Part shown: positions 1 through 9,058 of the stretch, in pieces
How the letters are laid out: each line of letters opens with the position of its first letter
Position numbering within the stretch: position 1 is the first letter of the stretch
Source of the DNA: JABCYV01 sp035512155
GTDB taxonomy: Bacteria > Acidobacteriota > Terriglobia > Terriglobales > Acidobacteriaceae
Length of the DNA: 64,000 nt
Assembly (NCBI GenBank): GCA_035512155.1
Contig: DATKEN010000122.1
Coordinates: 1 to 64,000 of the forward strand
Direction: 5' to 3'
Translations under genes and position numbers: made by a program
The notes under the pieces: model-generated
The model's database searches: none
What the model was told of the DNA's origin: nothing
The model's input: the letters and a program-made list of their open reading frames with translations, nothing else

Positions 1-1722
1 AAAATCTGGTCGCATGGCGACTGGGCAGGAACAGGAGCCAGCGGTTTGGTCAATGGGCTTAACTCCACTACTGATTCTTTTGCCATGAACTGTGTGTACT
101 GTTCGCTGGTTGACTCGCAGGCCAGCCAGAATCTAAGGCCAGGGGGAGAAGGCCACACCATAGGGACAGGCTTTGGCACGCAATTCAAGTTTAATCATAA
201 CTGGCTGGAAGGTCAGTCGATTGGGTCATTCTCTGGCGGTTTCGCAGGCGGGTCAGGGCCATCTATCCCTGGACTGGTGCCGTTTCAGGATGTAGAGATG
301 CGCCGGAATCGCTTTACTTTTCCCTATAACTGGATCGGCCTACTGAAAGTTCCCGCCACGAACGCGCACTGGGGTGGACAGAATATCGACCGCAAGAACA
401 CAGACGAGATGAAAGAAGGAGAGCGGGTCATTAAAGTCGGTAACATTTTCGAGAATTCCGACAATGGGGGTGGGCAGTCGGGACCGACGTTCGACGTGGA
501 TGTGCGAAATAATTCCGGGTCCGTGGGAAGCAACTATCAGGCGACGATCAACGATGTCACGATTGCTTACAACATCGCTCGCAATAGCTGCCATAACTTT
601 GAAACCTCTCGTGGCGGCTCGGGGTCTAGCGCGGGGAATGGCATTACGCAATCCCAGCGCAACCTCTGGTTCCACGACAATCTCTTTTACAACGTCAACA
701 GCAATAATCCAGGATGCACGACAGCGACCTCGCTTGGTGTTTCCATGACTTCCAGCGATTTCCGCTGGAAGGGAACGATTACGGAAAATGCGGCGGGGAC
801 ACAAGCCACATTCGTAGCTACCTGCTCGATCGATAATGGTGACTGTCCATTGGGTCCTCCTGGTGTCGGTTTTCAAGTTCTCGACATCCTGCCGGGTGAT
901 CCGGTGGCGGTGTGGGGATGCACGGCGGTGACGGCGTTCAACGTCCCCACGGCAAATTTCAGCGGTAATACCTGGCCTTCTGGAGTTGGCCCCTTCGCGG
1001 TGGCAGGAACGAACCCCAACAGTCTGACCGTGACTTATCCGTGGGTTGCGACTCCCAATGCGGTAGATGCGAGCGGCAATTGCTTTCTCTCGATCGGTCA
1101 GGGCGGAGGCCGCAACACCCTATACACGCACAACACAGCGATCCAGGAATCAGTTCATGCTTTTAGCTCGACCAATACCCCGGCAGGAAACGGGCCGCAT
1201 TACCAAATCAACGGCCTAGTCCGGGACAACATCACCCTCAGCGGTGGCTGGTTTAACAGCTCAAGGACTGAAGGCACAAGTACAGAAACCTTCGACTATG
1301 ACATTACGAGTCTAACCGCAGACCACAATGTCTGGCCGACGCGCACTGCTTCCAACTACACCGAATACGGCAACAACACGGCTTTCGCGGCTGGCCCCTG
1401 TACCACTCCAACCGGTTGCAATCCGCCCCTAAGCATGTATTTTCCGGCTACGGATTACTGCACCGGGGCGACCTCGACCTCGGCCTGTGTGGGATTCATT
1501 GGGGCCATGAGTCTACCATCCGGACCGATGCCGTTGACGCTCAACGATTACCACAACTTTGCTCTACGTTCGGATAGTTTGTTTTTTGCTGGTAATTCGC
1601 AGCAAGCGTCGGACGGCAAGTCCATGGGCGCGGACATCTCGGCCATCGACAACGCGGAGACAACGACTACTTATACCTGCCCGTACACCTGCGGGAGTCC
1701 GGGACCATTTGTGGATCATTAA
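1..1722 (+). CDS. Secreted beta-helix-like protein, 5' end missing
   Basis: The reading frame is open from the first base of the window to the TAA at 1720-1722, so the true start lies upstream; the TTG at 46 is only the first internal start codon. The 573 visible residues are rich in Gly, Asn, Ser and Thr, with many short turns and scattered Cys. Recurring patterns such as N-x-N-x-F and HNxA are typical of right-handed parallel beta-helix proteins (pectate-lyase-like fold). I see no catalytic motif that would assign an enzyme activity. Export is inferred from composition only, because the signal peptide would lie outside the window. It could be a polysaccharide lyase, an adhesin or a cell-surface protein. 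The next gene converges on it from the minus strand. Confidence 0.6.
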   Translation, partial: KIWSHGDWAGTGASGLVNGLNSTTDSFAMNCVYCSLVDSQASQNLRPGGEGHTIGTGFGTQFKFNHNWLEGQSIGSFSGGFAGGSGPSIPGLVPFQDVEMRRNRFTFPYNWIGLLKVPATNAHWGGQNIDRKNTDEMKEGERVIKVGNIFENSDNGGGQSGPTFDVDVRNNSGSVGSNYQATINDVTIAYNIARNSCHNFETSRGGSGSSAGNGITQSQRNLWFHDNLFYNVNSNNPGCTTATSLGVSMTSSDFRWKGTITENAAGTQATFVATCSIDNGDCPLGPPGVGFQVLDILPGDPVAVWGCTAVTAFNVPTANFSGNTWPSGVGPFAVAGTNPNSLTVTYPWVATPNAVDASGNCFLSIGQGGGRNTLYTHNTAIQESVHAFSSTNTPAGNGPHYQINGLVRDNITLSGGWFNSSRTEGTSTETFDYDITSLTADHNVWPTRTASNYTEYGNNTAFAAGPCTTPTGCNPPLSMYFPATDYCTGATSTSACVGFIGAMSLPSGPMPLTLNDYHNFALRSDSLFFAGNSQQASDGKSMGADISAIDNAETTTTYTCPYTCGSPGPFVDH

Positions 1723-1875
1723 TTCAAGGTATGCCAATCCAGGACAGCACCTCCAGCAGCCGATAACACGATCCAAGGTGGAACGACGTGAACGAAAACG
1801 ATTGGAGGAATGTAAGAAAACCAAACTGTCGGGGAGAATGTTTTAGTGGTGGAGCTAGGAACGAGCTACAGCGAG

Positions 1876-3339
1876 CTAGACGTACCCGAGTCCGGCTAGC
1901 CTGTCGTGGATGGCTTTTTCCGACTCGGCATGGTTTGAGTCGCCGCCTGCACTCTTCTTTTCCATTCCTGCCACAAGCGACCGGCCCTGCATGCTTTCCG
2001 GAATTTCGTGTCCCGCGAGATCCATTAATGTGGGAGCGATATCAAGCAGGCGGGCACCTTCGTACTCACCGCTTAGCGGGCAATTGGGAGCGTTCAAGAT
2101 AAACATGCCGTACTGCGCATGGTTGCAGCCATCGGGACCGGTATCATTTTCTTGAACGTGGATTTTCGAATGGCCGACCGTCCCGATAGAACGCCAGTAG
2201 AGACCGCCGAAGTGGACGATCAAATCTGGAGCCACGTTACGCACGCTGCGGTAAATTTCTTTCGGCTTGAAGACCAGAGAATTCAGCGGCTGACCTTTGT
2301 CATCCGGGAGCGCTTCCAGACGAGCTCTCATTTCGTTCTGGAAAGATTCGTACTCGGCCGCGGGAATCACGCCCTGGGGCTCGCGTCCCTGAACGTTGAA
2401 GAAGACGCGGGCGTAGTATCCGCCTTCGCTCCACACTCGAGTCTTGCTCCAGTTCACGTTGAGCTTGTCGAAGGGCGTGAGCGTCTTAGGATATTCATTC
2501 AGAACCAGCAGTCCCTCGCGAATCAGCCATTCGTTGACGGCGAAGCCTCCGTCGAGACGTTGCGCGCCGTGGTCTGAAACCAGCAGTACAATGGTTTCGC
2601 CCTCCAGCAATTGGAGTACGGCGCCGATCTGCTCATCCAGCCATAAGTAGTATTCCGGAATCGCATTCTGATAAGGATTGCCGGGCTCAAACTGCACGTG
2701 CTGGGGGTCGAAATGGTTCCAAAAGCCGTGATGCATGCGGTCGAGACCGATGTCGACAAAGTGAAAGTAGTCCCACTCCTGTTCCGCAAGCAGCCAACGC
2801 ACCACTTGCCACTGCTTCCGGCTCATGGCGGAGATTTCTTCCTTAAGCCAATCTTTTCGATCCGTGCGGAAGTTCTTCACATCCACGGGATACTCGCCTA
2901 CTAATTCAGTGAGCTTGGCCTTCAGAGTTGCCGGATAAGTGAAATCGTTCTTGACGGTATCTGGCGTAAGAAAGCAGCCGATGCTGATGCCATTAACGCG
3001 ACGCGGCGGGTAATTGGGCGGCACTCCGACCACAATCGATTTCTTCCCTTCGCGCGCCAGATGGTCCCAGATGGCTAGCACCTTGATAGAGCTGGAATTT
3101 GCAAATCCCAACTTGTCGTAAGAGTGGTCGGAACGATTGCGGAATCCATAGACGCCGAGCGAACCTGGGTCTTGGCTGGTGCTCATACACATCCAGGCAG
3201 GAACGGTGATAGGTGGAATCACGCTTTGCAGCCGCCCGTACACACCTAGATCCATCAGGCGACGAATATTCACCAGCCGTTCGTCGCCGAATATGATTTC
3301 CGGCGCTGCGCAGTCAAGTCCGAGCACACAGATTTTCAT
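1876..3339 (-). CDS. Alkaline-phosphatase-superfamily hydrolase (type I phosphodiesterase/nucleotide pyrophosphatase-like)
   Basis: This 487-residue protein keeps the metal-site pattern of the AP superfamily: an N-terminal GLD (about residues 7-9), a Thr in the PITVPAW segment (about 43) where the nucleophile normally sits, a D-x3-H pair in GLDRMHHGFW (about 200), SDHG (about 256) and a late NHAQ histidine (about 409). These residues normally bind two Zn ions and perform phosphodiester, phosphonate or sulfate-ester hydrolysis; the substrate cannot be read from sequence. No signal peptide is evident, so it is probably cytoplasmic or membrane-associated. Its ATG overlaps the stop of the upstream paralogue in an ATGA (3336-3339), so the two are translationally coupled. 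The short nucleophile region resembles acidobacterial proteins annotated simply as alkaline phosphatase family. Confidence 0.78.
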   Translation of the reverse strand: MKICVLGLDCAAPEIIFGDERLVNIRRLMDLGVYGRLQSVIPPITVPAWMCMSTSQDPGSLGVYGFRNRSDHSYDKLGFANSSSIKVLAIWDHLAREGKKSIVVGVPPNYPPRRVNGISIGCFLTPDTVKNDFTYPATLKAKLTELVGEYPVDVKNFRTDRKDWLKEEISAMSRKQWQVVRWLLAEQEWDYFHFVDIGLDRMHHGFWNHFDPQHVQFEPGNPYQNAIPEYYLWLDEQIGAVLQLLEGETIVLLVSDHGAQRLDGGFAVNEWLIREGLLVLNEYPKTLTPFDKLNVNWSKTRVWSEGGYYARVFFNVQGREPQGVIPAAEYESFQNEMRARLEALPDDKGQPLNSLVFKPKEIYRSVRNVAPDLIVHFGGLYWRSIGTVGHSKIHVQENDTGPDGCNHAQYGMFILNAPNCPLSGEYEGARLLDIAPTLMDLAGHEIPESMQGRSLVAGMEKKSAGGDSNHAESEKAIHDRLAGLGYV

Positions 3340-5207
3340 GAGTTAGATTGAGCGCTCAAAGTAAGGGGACTGCCTTCCATCGATTGCGGTGCCCGCACGC
3401 CCAAATACTTCAGGATCGTGGGCGCCAGGTCAATGATTTGTGTGTGATTGTGCCGTGCTGCACGATTCATAAGGAGGATTCCAGGCACAGCTTCCGGATC
3501 GATGATGTGATCACCGCTCCAGCGGCGCTTGTTATCTTCGAGTAGCGACTGCGCGAATCCTCCTACGGCTGTTCGCCAGGAGACACGGAATCCGGGATAA
3601 AAGTTGATCAGCAAATCCGGAGAATTTTCCACGAATGCACCCGAGTATAACTCTTCCCGTTGCGACACACTGCGAATAGCGGCTCTTTGGGTTCCCGGAT
3701 CGGGAAACTCCGCCAGGCCGCTCTGAATCGCCCGGCGCACCCGCTGAGCCTCTGTGCCCTCGTCCAGGATCCCGGCACCCTCACGCCCTTTGAAGTTCAG
3801 ATAAATTCCGCCAAGACCAAGAGCGTAGGCGTAAGTCTTCGACCAGTCGACTTGCGTGAAGCCTTCACCCAGCTCTTTGTCCGGTTTGTGGTTGTCTTTC
3901 AAGGCAAGGAGACCGTTTTGCCAAAGCCAGGTATTGGTGTCGAAGGCGCGGCGGAAAGTGCCGAAGCCGTGATCAGACAGCACCATGAGCAGAGTATGCT
4001 CGTCCACTTTTTCGAGCACGGGAGCCAATAACGCGTCGCATTGACGATAATGTTCTTCAATGCGAGTTGCGAATTCAGGAGCCGAGTCCGGTTCAAAGCA
4101 GGGATGTTCGCGGTCGCGAAAACGCCACAGCATGTGCTGCACCCGGTCTGGTGTATCGAAGAGCATGAAGAACAAGCCCTCGCTGAACCGGCCAAGTTCA
4201 AATCGCATCATTCGCTCGCGCTCGCGCAGGACTAGATCACACTGCTGCAGATAGGCGGCCTCATCCAAACGGCCGTTGTTTAAACCGTTGTGGTCCTCCG
4301 CCATGCCCAGAGTGGAAAATAACCCAATTTTCTCCGCCAACTCCTTTGCATAATCGCCGGGCGACGAAACTGGAAACATCGGTGCGGCAGGATCGAAATT
4401 AACTGCTGAAGCGTAGAACTCGAGATGCGGATCAAGTTGCTTTACGTAAAATCGCGCGATCCCGCCGACCGACTGCAGCATGGAGAATTTGAATTTGAAG
4501 CGCACCCACTCGCTCCAGCCTTTTTCGGCAATCTCGATCCTTGAGGGTGCGCCGCCAGTGTGAAGCACGAGTTTCCGCGTGCCTTTGTCCACCTGCACAC
4601 TGATTTCACAAGACGTGTCGCCAGGGGGCGATTGCCTGGTGTTGCGTGGACCCAGCACGCGTGTTGTCAGATCGAGGCCTGAGTCCAACTGGATCAGTTG
4701 CTCACTTTCCTCCGCCATTACCGTACGATCTTGGGTGTAGAACGTCCCCTTGCTTTGGCTGCCGCGCAGGTCTGGGACTCCGACACCGGCCAGCATCCTG
4801 CCCTGAACAGCTTCCGGCGGGAAGGTGCAGGGGCATCGCAGAATCGTGCTGGGGACACCAGCCTGCGAGAGCGTCTGCCACAACGGTACGCCTCTGCGCC
4901 GGTTCACTACGCGGGGTTGCGCCAGCATGTTCTTAGGCCGCTCGAAGCGGCTTAGGGCAACGTCCGGTTGGTAGGTTTCAGGATTGCGGCAGATGAAATC
5001 GAAGATTCCGTGGCCCCCGGGATTAGTTCCCGTGGCGAACGATGACCAAGCTACGGGGGTTTGCGCCGGATAGGTCGTGCGCAGGCGCGAATAAAAACCT
5101 GACGCTCGAATCTTGGCCAGATTCGGCAGTTCCCCGCGACCCAGCATGGGCTCCACAATACTGGGCTCCAGGCCATCTAAACCGATCACGATAACTTTCT
5201 TGCGCAA
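3336..5207 (-). CDS. Alkaline-phosphatase-superfamily hydrolase, longer paralogue
   Basis: This 623-residue protein has the same fold signature as its downstream neighbour: GLDGLEP at residues 8-14, a Thr nucleophile in PAQTPVAWSSF (about 49), a D-x3-H motif in DTPDRVQHMLW (about 350), SDHGFG (about 415) and a GDH near residue 565. An extra segment of about 120 residues between the nucleophile and the second metal motif, rich in beta strands, distinguishes it from the downstream protein. The start is TTG, preceded by a weak AGG; no better start lies nearby. It is the middle gene of a three-gene operon (small membrane protein, this gene, shorter hydrolase). Two diverged hydrolases in tandem suggest related substrates or a heteromeric enzyme, which is inference. 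Nucleotide pyrophosphatase, phosphoglycerol transferase or sulfatase-like activity all remain possible. Confidence 0.78.
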   Translation of the reverse strand: MRKKVIVIGLDGLEPSIVEPMLGRGELPNLAKIRASGFYSRLRTTYPAQTPVAWSSFATGTNPGGHGIFDFICRNPETYQPDVALSRFERPKNMLAQPRVVNRRRGVPLWQTLSQAGVPSTILRCPCTFPPEAVQGRMLAGVGVPDLRGSQSKGTFYTQDRTVMAEESEQLIQLDSGLDLTTRVLGPRNTRQSPPGDTSCEISVQVDKGTRKLVLHTGGAPSRIEIAEKGWSEWVRFKFKFSMLQSVGGIARFYVKQLDPHLEFYASAVNFDPAAPMFPVSSPGDYAKELAEKIGLFSTLGMAEDHNGLNNGRLDEAAYLQQCDLVLRERERMMRFELGRFSEGLFFMLFDTPDRVQHMLWRFRDREHPCFEPDSAPEFATRIEEHYRQCDALLAPVLEKVDEHTLLMVLSDHGFGTFRRAFDTNTWLWQNGLLALKDNHKPDKELGEGFTQVDWSKTYAYALGLGGIYLNFKGREGAGILDEGTEAQRVRRAIQSGLAEFPDPGTQRAAIRSVSQREELYSGAFVENSPDLLINFYPGFRVSWRTAVGGFAQSLLEDNKRRWSGDHIIDPEAVPGILLMNRAARHNHTQIIDLAPTILKYLGVRAPQSMEGSPLTLSAQSNS

Positions 5208-5222
5208 AGAAACGACCTGGGA

Positions 5223-5429
5223 CTACGGAGTTTGGTTCGGAGGATTCTTGGAAGCCTCGGTGGCGGCGGGTGGCGCATCAATGGGTCGGAATATCTTGAC
5301 TACCTTGAAAAATGCCGCGACCAGTTTGTTCCAGAAGATCAGCAGCAGTCCAAGCAGGCTGGCCAGCCCAGAGGTGACGGTCATGACCTGATCGGGACCG
5401 CCATAAAATGCCAACAGCGCAAAATGCAT
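5223..5429 (-). CDS. Small single-pass membrane protein heading the phosphatase operon
   Basis: The product is 68 residues with one hydrophobic stretch (about residues 15-45, containing the GLASLLGLLLIFWNKLV segment) and a Pro/Asn-rich polar C-terminus. The start at 5429 is well supported: AAGGAG lies 5 nt upstream of the ATG. Only 15 bp separate its stop from the start of the longer phosphatase, so the three genes almost certainly share an mRNA. I do not recognise the family. The context suggests a membrane anchor or partner for the two hydrolases, but nothing in the sequence proves this. Confidence 0.65.
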   Translation of the reverse strand: MHFALLAFYGGPDQVMTVTSGLASLLGLLLIFWNKLVAAFFKVVKIFRPIDAPPAATEASKNPPNQTP

Positions 5430-5562
5430 GGATGCTCCTTAGGTCTTCTGCTTTGATGCAAAGCACAATTTTACGGCCTGATCCAGTCACCCGCCAGCCC
5501 TATATGGAGATCTTTTTACTTGTCATCGGCGATCCGTTGGGATTTGCTGTCATGGTCAAAAA

Positions 5563-5600
5563 CAAACGAGCGCTCCGATCAGGAAGCGCCCGCGACCTGC
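5563..5600 (-). terminator. Possible intrinsic terminator of the fasciclin gene
   Basis: On the minus strand a GCGCTTCC / GGAGCGC stem with one bulge and a five-base loop is followed by TCGTTTGTTTTT. It lies about 20-60 bp downstream of the fasciclin stop. The stem is imperfect, so the call is moderate. Confidence 0.45.
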
Positions 5601-5620
5601 TACGGAATGGAACGCTTGCA

Positions 5621-6175
5621 TTATTGAGGCAGAAGCACAGTGTCAACCACATGAATCACACCATTCGATTGAAAGACGTTGGGAATGGTTACGGTCGAAA
5701 CATCACCCTTTTCGTCCTTCAGAACCACATCGCTGCCTTGCATCATGGCGGTGAGGGCGCCGCCGCTTACCGTCCTGAGGGTAGCTTGGCCGTTCCCAGC
5801 CTTGATTTGCTTCTTTAGTTCGGAAGCGCTGATCCTGCCGGAAACAACGTGGTAGGTCAAAACTTTGGTCAGCGTATTCTTGTTCTCGGGCTTCAGTAGC
5901 GTATCGACGGTGCCCGCCGGAAGTTTTGCAAAGGCCTCATTGGTGGGAGCAAAGACGGTGAACGGTCCGGGGCCTTTTAGTGTGTCGACCAACCCGGCGG
6001 CCTTTACTGCGGCCACCAGCGTGGTGTGGTCCGCCGAATTCACGGCATTGTCGATGATGTCTTTGGTGGGGTACATCTCCTGGCCGCCAACCATCGGATT
6101 CTTGGAGCCTGCCAGGGCAGCCGTGGCAGCAATTGCGAACAACGAGAGTAATAGAACAGCGAATTTCTTGGTCAC
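5621..6175 (-). CDS. Secreted fasciclin (FAS1) domain protein
   Basis: This 184-residue protein starts with a clear signal peptide (KK, then a run of Leu/Ala, cut near residue 22 after ALA). It then has a single FAS1 domain of about 135 residues. The family hallmarks are visible: the H1-like block GPGPFTVFAPTNEAFAKLP (about 70-88), the TYHVVSG block (about 108-114) and the C-terminal VIHVVDTVLLP. FAS1 domains are extracellular adhesion or carbohydrate/lipid-interaction modules; no enzymatic role is implied. The start is GTG at 6175, preceded by GAGGAG. It is monocistronic: a likely terminator follows it and the OxlT terminator lies upstream. Confidence 0.9.
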   Translation of the reverse strand: MTKKFAVLLLSLFAIAATAALAGSKNPMVGGQEMYPTKDIIDNAVNSADHTTLVAAVKAAGLVDTLKGPGPFTVFAPTNEAFAKLPAGTVDTLLKPENKNTLTKVLTYHVVSGRISASELKKQIKAGNGQATLRTVSGGALTAMMQGSDVVLKDEKGDVSTVTIPNVFQSNGVIHVVDTVLLPQ

Positions 6176-6261
6176 GATTAGTCTCCTCTAATTTAACTGC
6201 TTTCACAGGAGGTACGTGAGATTGCGAAGATTGGATGGGATGGAGGATTTGCGACGGAAAT

Positions 6262-6293
6262 AAAAAAGCTCCCTTCCCGAGAGGAAGGGAGCT
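6262..6293 (-). terminator. Intrinsic terminator of the oxalate antiporter gene
   Basis: A perfect 11-bp stem (AGCTCCCTTCC / GGAAGGGAGCT, loop CGAGA) is followed on the minus strand by TTTTTT. It starts 28 bp after the antiporter stop and closes the oxalate oxidoreductase transcription unit. Confidence 0.9.
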
Positions 6294-6320
6294 GGCTAAT
6301 GCCCAGTCTGATACTCCGAG

Positions 6321-7871
6321 CTACGCGACGCCTCGCACTCTAGCCGCTGTCAGCTCCGGCGCGGCGCCCGGCAGCTCCTGGTGAACCGGCGCCTTCATTT
6401 TGCGGAGCACGAAGAACGCGAGCAATGCTGCGCAAAGGTCGAAGACGATGGCAAATCGGAACACGCCCTTCCAGCCAGCGTTCGGCAGGGTGAATTTAGC
6501 AGCGAACGGAGTCCAAACCGTGGGAACCACGGTGAGGATGAGCCCGTAGGCAATCAATACCCCGGCTACAGCCAGCAGTATGGCCTTGGCGTTTCGATTG
6601 AGATGCAGACGAAACACCGCAGGCGCCAGGAATGCCGCGAAAAATATCAAGAGGCCGCCTAGCAGGAGCAGGATGTCAGCGCGGAAGTCGAAAGCCTTGC
6701 CTGCTGCCAACGCCGACCCAATAGGCACGAACACGGAAGCCGTCCCCTTCGCAGTGTAGAGGAAACCGTAGTTCTCGGTGGCGTGCTTGCGACCGAAGAA
6801 GTCTCCGCACAGCGCCGGAAACAGCGAGTAGATCTCGCCCCAGCCGAAAAAGGTAAACGCGCTGAAGATGACGAACATCAGCGGGTTAGTGGCGAACCGG
6901 AGGAGCACGTAAATGGCGATGGCTTCTAGACCGAACGCCACAGTCATGGTCATCTCTCGGCCAATGTGGTCGGAGATCCATCCCCAGAACGGGCGGCAGA
7001 GTCCGTTTACCAAACGATCGGCGGAGAGGGCGAAGACCAGGGCCGGCATGGTGAGTCCTAACAGGCTGACTGGAATCTTGTCGACCTTGAAATCGACCGC
7101 CATCGGCTTGAGCTGCGCTACAGCCATCAAGCCCCCGGTCGCAACCATCGCCATCATCAGGTACATGAGCCAGAAGTTGGGCGTGGCCACCATTTCGCCG
7201 GAGGTAAAATCCACCGGCGACTGGCGTTTCTTCACTTCCTCACTGCCTTTTGATCTCCAGGTTTTGGGCAGCCAGCCTACAGGCGGCGACTTGAGAAAGA
7301 AGGCCGCCACGAGCACGGTCAATCCCTGGATGATCCCCCAGCGGATGAAGGCGGCCTGGTAACCGGCCGAGTTGATCATGTTAGCGATCGGCGCAACGGT
7401 GAGGGCGGATCCGGCACCGAAGCCCGCAGCCGTGAGTCCGGCCGCCAGACCGCGGTGGTCAGGAAACCACTTCATAGCGAGGCCGATGGCAGTGCCGTAC
7501 ACGATGCCGGCGCCTATCCCAGCTACCGCGTAGGAGAGATACAGAGCGGTCAGCGACTCGGCTTTTCCGCTTCCAACCCAACCAAGCCCAGCCAGAACGC
7601 CACCGAGCATTACCAGCAACCGGGGACCGAATTTGTCGACGAGCCAACCCTCGAAGGGCACAAGCCAAGTCTCCAGGAGCACGAAGACGGTGAAGGTTAC
7701 CTGGATTAGAGCTTGATCGGCCTTGAGGTGCTTTTGAATCGGCGGAACGAACAGAGTCCATCCATACTGAAAATTCGCCACCGCCACCATACCGAGAATA
7801 CTGAAGAGAAGAACTACCCAGCGGTTGGATTCGCTGGTGCTAGGAGCAACTGCGGCCGTGGATTCAGCCAT
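6321..7871 (-). CDS. oxlT: OFA-family MFS transporter, probable oxalate/formate antiporter
   Basis: This 516-residue protein has 12 predicted membrane segments in two halves of six. It carries the MFS signature between TM2 and TM3 (W-LVDKFGPR, about residues 76-84), and an internal KWFPDHRG motif (about 135) that is typical of the oxalate:formate antiporter (OFA) group. The last gene of the oxalate oxidoreductase unit lies 113 bp upstream, and GAGGAGGTG provides a strong ribosome site. Its position supports oxalate (or another small dicarboxylate) as substrate; without a formyl-CoA pathway here it may act as an oxalate importer or an oxalate/bicarbonate exchanger. The C-terminal half has a longer soluble insertion than OxlT of Oxalobacter, as I recall it. 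A 10-bp sequence shared with the regulator's operator lies just upstream. Substrate is inferred from family and context. Confidence 0.8.
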   Translation of the reverse strand: MAESTAAVAPSTSESNRWVVLLFSILGMVAVANFQYGWTLFVPPIQKHLKADQALIQVTFTVFVLLETWLVPFEGWLVDKFGPRLLVMLGGVLAGLGWVGSGKAESLTALYLSYAVAGIGAGIVYGTAIGLAMKWFPDHRGLAAGLTAAGFGAGSALTVAPIANMINSAGYQAAFIRWGIIQGLTVLVAAFFLKSPPVGWLPKTWRSKGSEEVKKRQSPVDFTSGEMVATPNFWLMYLMMAMVATGGLMAVAQLKPMAVDFKVDKIPVSLLGLTMPALVFALSADRLVNGLCRPFWGWISDHIGREMTMTVAFGLEAIAIYVLLRFATNPLMFVIFSAFTFFGWGEIYSLFPALCGDFFGRKHATENYGFLYTAKGTASVFVPIGSALAAGKAFDFRADILLLLGGLLIFFAAFLAPAVFRLHLNRNAKAILLAVAGVLIAYGLILTVVPTVWTPFAAKFTLPNAGWKGVFRFAIVFDLCAALLAFFVLRKMKAPVHQELPGAAPELTAARVRGVA

Positions 7872-7888
7872 AGATACACCTCCTCGGT

Positions 7889-7902
7889 GTCTTATCAGAC
7901 TT
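7889..7902. promoter_or_regulatory. Candidate operator upstream of oxlT
   Basis: GTCTTATCAGAC is a perfect GTCT-N4-AGAC inverted repeat 18-30 bp upstream of the oxlT start. Ten bases (CTTATCAGAC) are identical to part of the palindrome in front of the FadR-type regulator at 12221-12239. Binding is inferred. Confidence 0.4.
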
Positions 7903-7984
7903 AGGGCAAACTAGACTACGCCAGTTCCCTGCCTGCGATCCTCAGAAGTGCGTGGGGCAAACTCTAACTTTCCCGCCAGCTTGC

Positions 7985-9010
7985 TTATGCAGGTGGGTTG
8001 TCGGCCTCCACATCTTTCCGGAATGGGATCACTCCGGGAACCAGCCACTTTTCCCACATCTCATCGATCTTACTTTGGAAGTAATCGATATCATCGTTGG
8101 TAAAGTGCGCGAAACGTCCCTGCCTACGTAAATAATCCCGTACGGGCTGCCGCTTAATGCGGCCAGTAGAAATTTGTTGGGTCCTGCCAGTGAGCTTCAA
8201 TACGCCATTTTCAATCTCGTACAAGGGCCAAACCCCAGTGTTCACCGCCAACTCGCCCATCTCGTGCGACTGGTAGGGATCATAATCCCAGCCCTTGGGG
8301 CACGGATCGAGCGAATGAATGAAGGTGGGTCCACCAATGCTTAACGCCTTGCGCATCGAGTTCATTCCGGCCAAGCCGTAGGACATGCAAATCGTCGCCA
8401 CGTATTTGCATTCCGGATGGCCGGCCGCCATCATTCCCGCCATGTTCTTCTTCCAGCGACGATGCATGATTCTCTTCACTCTACCGGGAGTACTGAACGT
8501 AGTGTTGGCGCCCCACGGCGTGCTGCCAGACAGCTGAATATCAGTGTTGGCGTAGGACTCGTTGTCGTACATCAAAATCAGGCAATTGTAGTCAGGATGA
8601 GTGAGAGTCGCGGAAATCGCGCCCACGCCCATGTCCGCGCCCCCGCCATCGCCGCAGAAGGCTATCACATTAATGGGCTCTTTCTTCATCTTTCCTTTGC
8701 GCATGAGAGCCTTCAATGCCGCAGCTGTTCCGAGCGCGGCTGATCCACTGCTACCCAGTTGGGTATGCATCCATGGAAGCACCCACGACGTGCTGTAATA
8801 CGTTGTGTTGGCCACGTACATACAGCCGGTGCTGCCCAGAATGATCGAGCGGGGGCCAGCGGCCTTGGCCATCATTTTCATCAGCAGCGCCGACTCGCAG
8901 CCCTGGCAAGTGCGGTGACCGGAGGTGAAGAACTCCTCCAATGGGATCTTCTTGACTGCCTTGAAGGGCTCTAGTTTCTGGGTTGGATCAATCTGTATAT
9001 AAGTAGCCAT
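7985..9010 (-). CDS. Oxalate oxidoreductase beta subunit (thiamine diphosphate and 4Fe-4S binding)
   Basis: This 341-residue protein belongs to the PFOR-type 2-oxoacid:ferredoxin oxidoreductase beta family. C35-x2-C38, C63 and C237 (in DPCPKGW) match the four ligands of the proximal 4Fe-4S cluster. GDGGGADMG (120-128) with YDNESYAN (148-155) forms the ThDP-Mg site. Asn155 falls where oxalate oxidoreductase of Moorella has Asn143 once the offset set by the cysteines is applied, by my recollection of that structure. The subunit sits third in a gamma-delta, alpha, beta order. The start is supported by GAAAGGGTGAAG upstream. In the assembled enzyme it would hold the reaction centre that splits oxalate to two CO2 and passes electrons to ferredoxin. 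A pyruvate or other oxoacid oxidoreductase is the alternative, less likely given the alpha-subunit residues. Confidence 0.82.
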   Translation of the reverse strand: MATYIQIDPTQKLEPFKAVKKIPLEEFFTSGHRTCQGCESALLMKMMAKAAGPRSIILGSTGCMYVANTTYYSTSWVLPWMHTQLGSSGSAALGTAAALKALMRKGKMKKEPINVIAFCGDGGGADMGVGAISATLTHPDYNCLILMYDNESYANTDIQLSGSTPWGANTTFSTPGRVKRIMHRRWKKNMAGMMAAGHPECKYVATICMSYGLAGMNSMRKALSIGGPTFIHSLDPCPKGWDYDPYQSHEMGELAVNTGVWPLYEIENGVLKLTGRTQQISTGRIKRQPVRDYLRRQGRFAHFTNDDIDYFQSKIDEMWEKWLVPGVIPFRKDVEADNPPA

Positions 9011-9058
9011 AATTCTTCACCCTTTCTGATGGGTTGAACCTCATCAGCGAAAAACGGA

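Noticed and set aside
340..876. 178-codon minus-strand frame
   Set aside because: It is antisense to the beta-helix-like gene, has no ribosome site and no domain.
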